Below, one piece after another: positions 60,131 to 64,000 of a stretch of DNA of 64,000 nucleotides (positions are counted from its first letter, which is position 1; the number at the start of each line of letters is the position of its first letter). The DNA is from Glandiceps talaboti (lineage: Eukaryota > Hemichordata > Enteropneusta > Spengelidae). The stretch covers positions 17,967,098 through 18,031,097 of the forward strand of contig NC_135560.1 in the NCBI RefSeq assembly GCF_964340395.1, written 5' to 3'. The notes beneath the pieces are model-generated. The model did not search any database. It was not told the DNA's origin and saw only the letters and a program-made list of their open reading frames with translations. A program made the translations under genes and the position numbers.

Positions 60131-63100
60131 ATGGACTCGGATGAGGATTTTATGTATGAAGATGACGAGGAAGATCCCGAAGCAGAGTCAAGTGACATCG
60201 AAGACGACCACTTCGACATGGCTTTAGGAATCGAAGCAGAGACATCGGAGCATCATGACAGAACTGACCAAGAGGATGAATTCCCGTTCGAAGTCTTAAC
60301 ACCGGATAAAATAGTGCAGCACATGGTTGATTGCATTAAAGAAGTTAATGCAGTCGTTGAGGTATATAACCCACAATTTATTAGATTGAGCGATTGATTG
60401 TGAGCGACTTTGTCAAAAAAATTGCCGAGTCAAAGGATACGAAAAAATCCAAAATGGCGGCCACCTATTCGACTCGAGCGGTCTCGTTTTGTCCGTAACG
60501 TTATGAATCAAATATTTTGAATTTCAACGTATGTAATGAACTATATTTACACAGATTCACACTAAATATTGCACACATACAATGTAAATGCGTGTTATAC
60601 TCGGCAGAGTTCTGTCATATTGACGTGAGCGTGACAAAGTAATTACATTCACAGATCCTGAACTATTTGACTTCTCCACTAATTGTTGCAATAGACTGAC
60701 AAATAAAGGGGTCTGACTAACTTAAATGTATGTTTGATGAAACCAATGGACCATTTAAAGATTTTAAAAGGATATTTGTTAATCCAGGGTGCCCTTACAA
60801 AAATATGATGGTATAGGTGTACCTCACCCAACAGATTTGTCTGACTCGTAGTCTAAAAATATAGACGGGTCATCAATTAAAGTGAAATGTCATGTCCTGT
60901 TTTGTAAACTTGTACCTTTCAAAATTGCACAGAATCCTAATCAGTGTAAGTATGTAGACAGTCTTTTAATCCTCCTGATCAATCAAAGTAAGTAGAAGGT
61001 ATCTTGAAAAACCCAGATGAATTGCTAAACATCCTGATTAGGACACAGGTTCAATATACTGTATGTATGTCATACATGTATACCTGTCATATATCATATA
61101 ACCTGTACTTGAATACACAGCTGGTCAATTATAATTTTAAATTTTTCATAACTCTATGAATGCTCAATACTTGAAGAGGTAAATACTATTTGTTAGAATG
61201 CTTGTATTTAAAAACTTCATGTATGTAGGTGTACAGTTAGGTAAAGCAAGGCATGATCTGTTAGTATGTCCAGATTTAGTAAATTAAATATTTTCTAAAC
61301 ATTTGTCATAACTCCCTCACAGCATTTCAAAATGTATGTGAATATTATAGTTCTGTATATCTTCTCATTGTTTAATAACATCAAGGGCAAATATCAACAT
61401 GATGGCACTACTTGTAAGGAAGTACTAGAGATTACTGGCAAATATGCATGTCTTCATTCTTGCAAACCGGAGCTGATATTTCGTCCGCGTCATGGACAGT
61501 GTCGTAAAAGAGGCTGTGGTTTATGACGATGGCATGTCTTCAAAGAACAGTGAAGAGTGTCATGGTTATTTTCTTCATAGTTGCATTAAACCTTTCATCT
61601 CCCTTTCAAATTGTAACTACAATCCTCTTCTGCACATCACCTGTTTGCTACTTTAAAAGATGGCGGCCGTAATTGCACCTAATGTACAAATTTCTGTATC
61701 CAGCTGCTTGATACAACTTTCATGTCAAATACTTGAGTGATGTAGCCCAGACAAGATAATGAATAAATTGAACCCATAAATTTGTCATATTTGGGTACTG
61801 GTATTACCTGTAACAGCTAATAAAAGAGAATAATTGATAACCAAGATAATGAGACACGCTTGTGCTAGGGGGTTTGTCTACATACTTTCCAGTTTGATTC
61901 TGCATGTTACATCTTGAGTGGGTTTTGGTAAATGTGGAAGAAATCAATAGTTTGGCAAAGGTTAAATCCTTTCAAGGTATTTGTTTGTAAACAAGTAATT
62001 CCTTGTTTGGCAGAGCAGTGAACAGACAGCTTTGTACATGCTTCTCAAGGTTGCTATAGTAACACATCTTAGCAGGTGGTCAGTGAGAGACCTGAGTGTA
62101 GTAAACCCATAGGTGTGGTTTTGCTGTCTGAGTCTATATTTGTACTATTTTAAGAAGCCCGTCAAAAACAAATGACAGACTAGCTAATACATACAATGTA
62201 CCTTTAGCTAATATAAATTGCCACCCAAATAAAAAAAATGTTAAAAGTGAACAAGAAATAATTTGGGGATGATATCAGAAAAACATTGTGCAATGATTCT
62301 AACAAGAGATAAATGAAAACGATACCTCACATTGCTAGGTAATAAAGTATGATGATTAGATATCAATGTTAGTGATTCTCTGTAAATTTAAACGTTAAAC
62401 CTTGCCACATACTTTCAATTCTTTTTTTAAGACTCATTTCATCAGTACAATCTACAATGTAGTTGAAAATAGTGATAAGAGTAAAGGGCATTCCTTATCA
62501 TGACACATGGGTGGACTGTAGATTGACTTGTAGGATCATACAGTACCATACCTCTCAAGTTTCATAACGGTATGTTGAGTCTAAGAAGGATTTGTCTTAC
62601 AAGCTTGTGCACAGCAGAGTGCTACTATGATATACTTGGAAGGACATAATAAGAGGTTGTCCTAAAATATCTATATGGGCCATGCCATACTTTATCATCC
62701 TACACACTCTTATTTTGATACTGAGATAATTTTACATTGAGGAATGTATAGTGGTTTGACTCATGGAATTTCTTTCAATACATTCCATCCACAATTGGAA
62801 AGTTAATGAATAGGCACTTGTACATGTAAACTAAACACATCTTTCACTGTTAAATCATTCAGGGATAGTCAGAGTGAATTATAATATCAAGAATGATCAA
62901 TCAAGTCATGCTATTAAGGGAATGTAACAGTATTTTAATCAAATAACCAAGTCTATATTTAGAGAAAATATAGTTGTCTGTGTTTATATTTAATGGACAG
63001 TTATTTAAAAAAAACGCACTACATATTAATACAGTGATCACTTGTTTTCATCCTGAACATACAATGTTCCAAAATCTGCAGCGATGGCATTTTATTTTCC

Positions 63101-63762
63101 TAGAGATATTTATGGTCATTGATATTAGTAAACCTTCATGTTTCTAGTAGTAATGGCACAAAAGTACATGTATTCATTTTGTTTTAATGGATTTGGCCAA
63201 ATTGATAACTTGTCAACTTTGTATACATAATACATGTATTTAAGAGTTTGAAACGTAATTTAGAATTTGTTATCATTTTGCATCGTCGTCTACAACTAAT
63301 TAGTTACATCTTTTAATTAAATCTGAACAAGCTTGTGAAGTATTGTAAGTTATTAGTCAGCAGTTATTGCTATCACTTGACTTTAGACAGATACAAAGTT
63401 GTAGTACCTGCAATCACTTCCATCACCAAACTTGGTAGTACTGTTACCATGTTTTACTTGAGTTGACTTGTGCTACCTGCAATCACTACCATCTCAAACC
63501 TGGCGGGAGTTAAGTACTGATTCTGTTACATATACCATGTTTTTGTCCACTTATATGTCATTGGCTGGTAGTCTAAGAGTAAGACACGTACATAATTTTG
63601 TTCTTCCGTTTCCTTTAGATTCCGGCTACCATTACTAGGATATTGCTAAACCATTTCAAATGGGACAAGGAAAAACTTATGGAAAGGTACTATGGGGAAG
63701 ATCAAGAGAAACTATTTGATGAAGCCCATGTAATTAGTCCGTATAAGACTGTGAAATCTAGG
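60131..63762 (+). CDS. ARIH1: RBR E3 ubiquitin ligase Ariadne-1, N-terminal part (exons 1-2, continues off right edge)
   Basis: ARIH1 works with neddylated cullin-RING ligases and UBE2L3 to monoubiquitinate substrates. Exon 1 is 60131-60361 (77 codons) and exon 2 is 63619-63762 (48 codons), joined phase 0. Residues 1-55 are strongly acidic ([15 protein letters not shown], then [12 protein letters not shown]), as in Ariadne-1 proteins. [21 protein letters not shown] and [21 protein letters not shown] form the UBA-like domain. [12 protein letters not shown] leads toward the RING1 domain, which lies outside the window. A possible 27-nt in-frame exon follows at 63882-63908. Intron 1 is 3.3 kb and holds no recognisable gene. 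Confidence 0.93.
60362..63618 (+). other. ARIH1 intron 1
   Basis: It contains two YY1-type motifs (AAAATGGCGGCC near 60452 and AAGATGGCGGC at 61657-61667). A short direct duplication around 'TACCTGCAATCACT' lies at about 63406-63535. A plus-strand 64-codon ORF at 61332-61526 has no recognisable similarity. No other structure is visible. Confidence 0.5.
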
Positions 63763-64000
63763 GTAAGAGTCTAGTATAGTGTGATATTTTACAGACTCAT
63801 TGATAAAAGCTTTCTAATGTTATAGAATATAGACTGAATTATATATGTTGCAAGTTGTATGCTAACCTTTTATGTTTGCAGTTTATGGAACATAAAAGTT
63901 CAAAGATGGTAATATTCTGTCTGACACTGACTTGAGATAAGGCTCAAGAATTTACGACAAATGATTACCATCATGCCTCCATTGTATGTGGCACTACATC

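Noticed and set aside
61332-61526. 64-codon ORF in ARIH1 intron 1 with several Cys
   Set aside because: No RING-like Cys/His spacing, no fitting splice sites, and not part of Ariadne.

Overview
This is an intron-rich, AT-rich nuclear segment of an animal genome. It shows GT-AG introns of a few hundred bases, one GC-AG intron, one probable U12-type intron, many microsatellites and minisatellites, small inverted-repeat transposons and a decayed CR1/L2-like retroposon. All six identifiable genes are single-copy bilaterian genes whose encoded lengths are close to those of their human counterparts. Gene content and repeats suggest a marine invertebrate, with a non-vertebrate deuterostome or a spiralian both possible. 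I cannot name the species from sequence alone.

Layout, left to right. (1) 416-2008, minus: the 5' part of an unrecognised small coiled-coil gene that runs off the left edge; its second intron looks U12-type. (2) 4503-10689, minus: GALK2, N-acetylgalactosamine kinase, 9 coding exons, 462 aa. (3) 12546-17141, minus: ARSK, lysosomal arylsulfatase K, 7 exons, 536 aa. (4) 18017-41161, plus: SKIC3 (TTC37/SKI3), TPR scaffold of the Ski complex, 43 exons, 1571 aa. (5) 42756-49256, minus: MRPS27, mitoribosomal small-subunit PPR protein, 10 exons, 416 aa. (6) 49481-57016, plus: PTCD2, mitochondrial PPR protein, 11 exons, 374 aa. (7) 60131 to the right edge, plus: the first two coding exons of ARIH1, an RBR E3 ubiquitin ligase. 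The exon phases of all five complete models close without a frameshift.

Two head-to-head pairs stand out. ARSK/SKIC3 have start codons 875 bp apart and MRPS27/PTCD2 have start codons 224 bp apart. Both pairs are also divergent neighbours on human 5q, whereas GALK2 and ARIH1 lie on human 15q. Human 5q and 15q are paralogous segments, so the window looks like a piece of the pre-duplication ancestral linkage.

The most unusual structural signal is the repeated presence of 'exon shadows'. Copies of an exon's 3' end, often with its 5' splice site, lie in the following intron or UTR in GALK2 (exon 7), ARSK (exon 3 and the last exon), SKIC3 (exons 13 and 25) and PTCD2 (exon 7). One shadow lies inside an inverted-repeat element. 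I found no new enzymatic or defence system, no CRISPR, no tRNA or rRNA gene.
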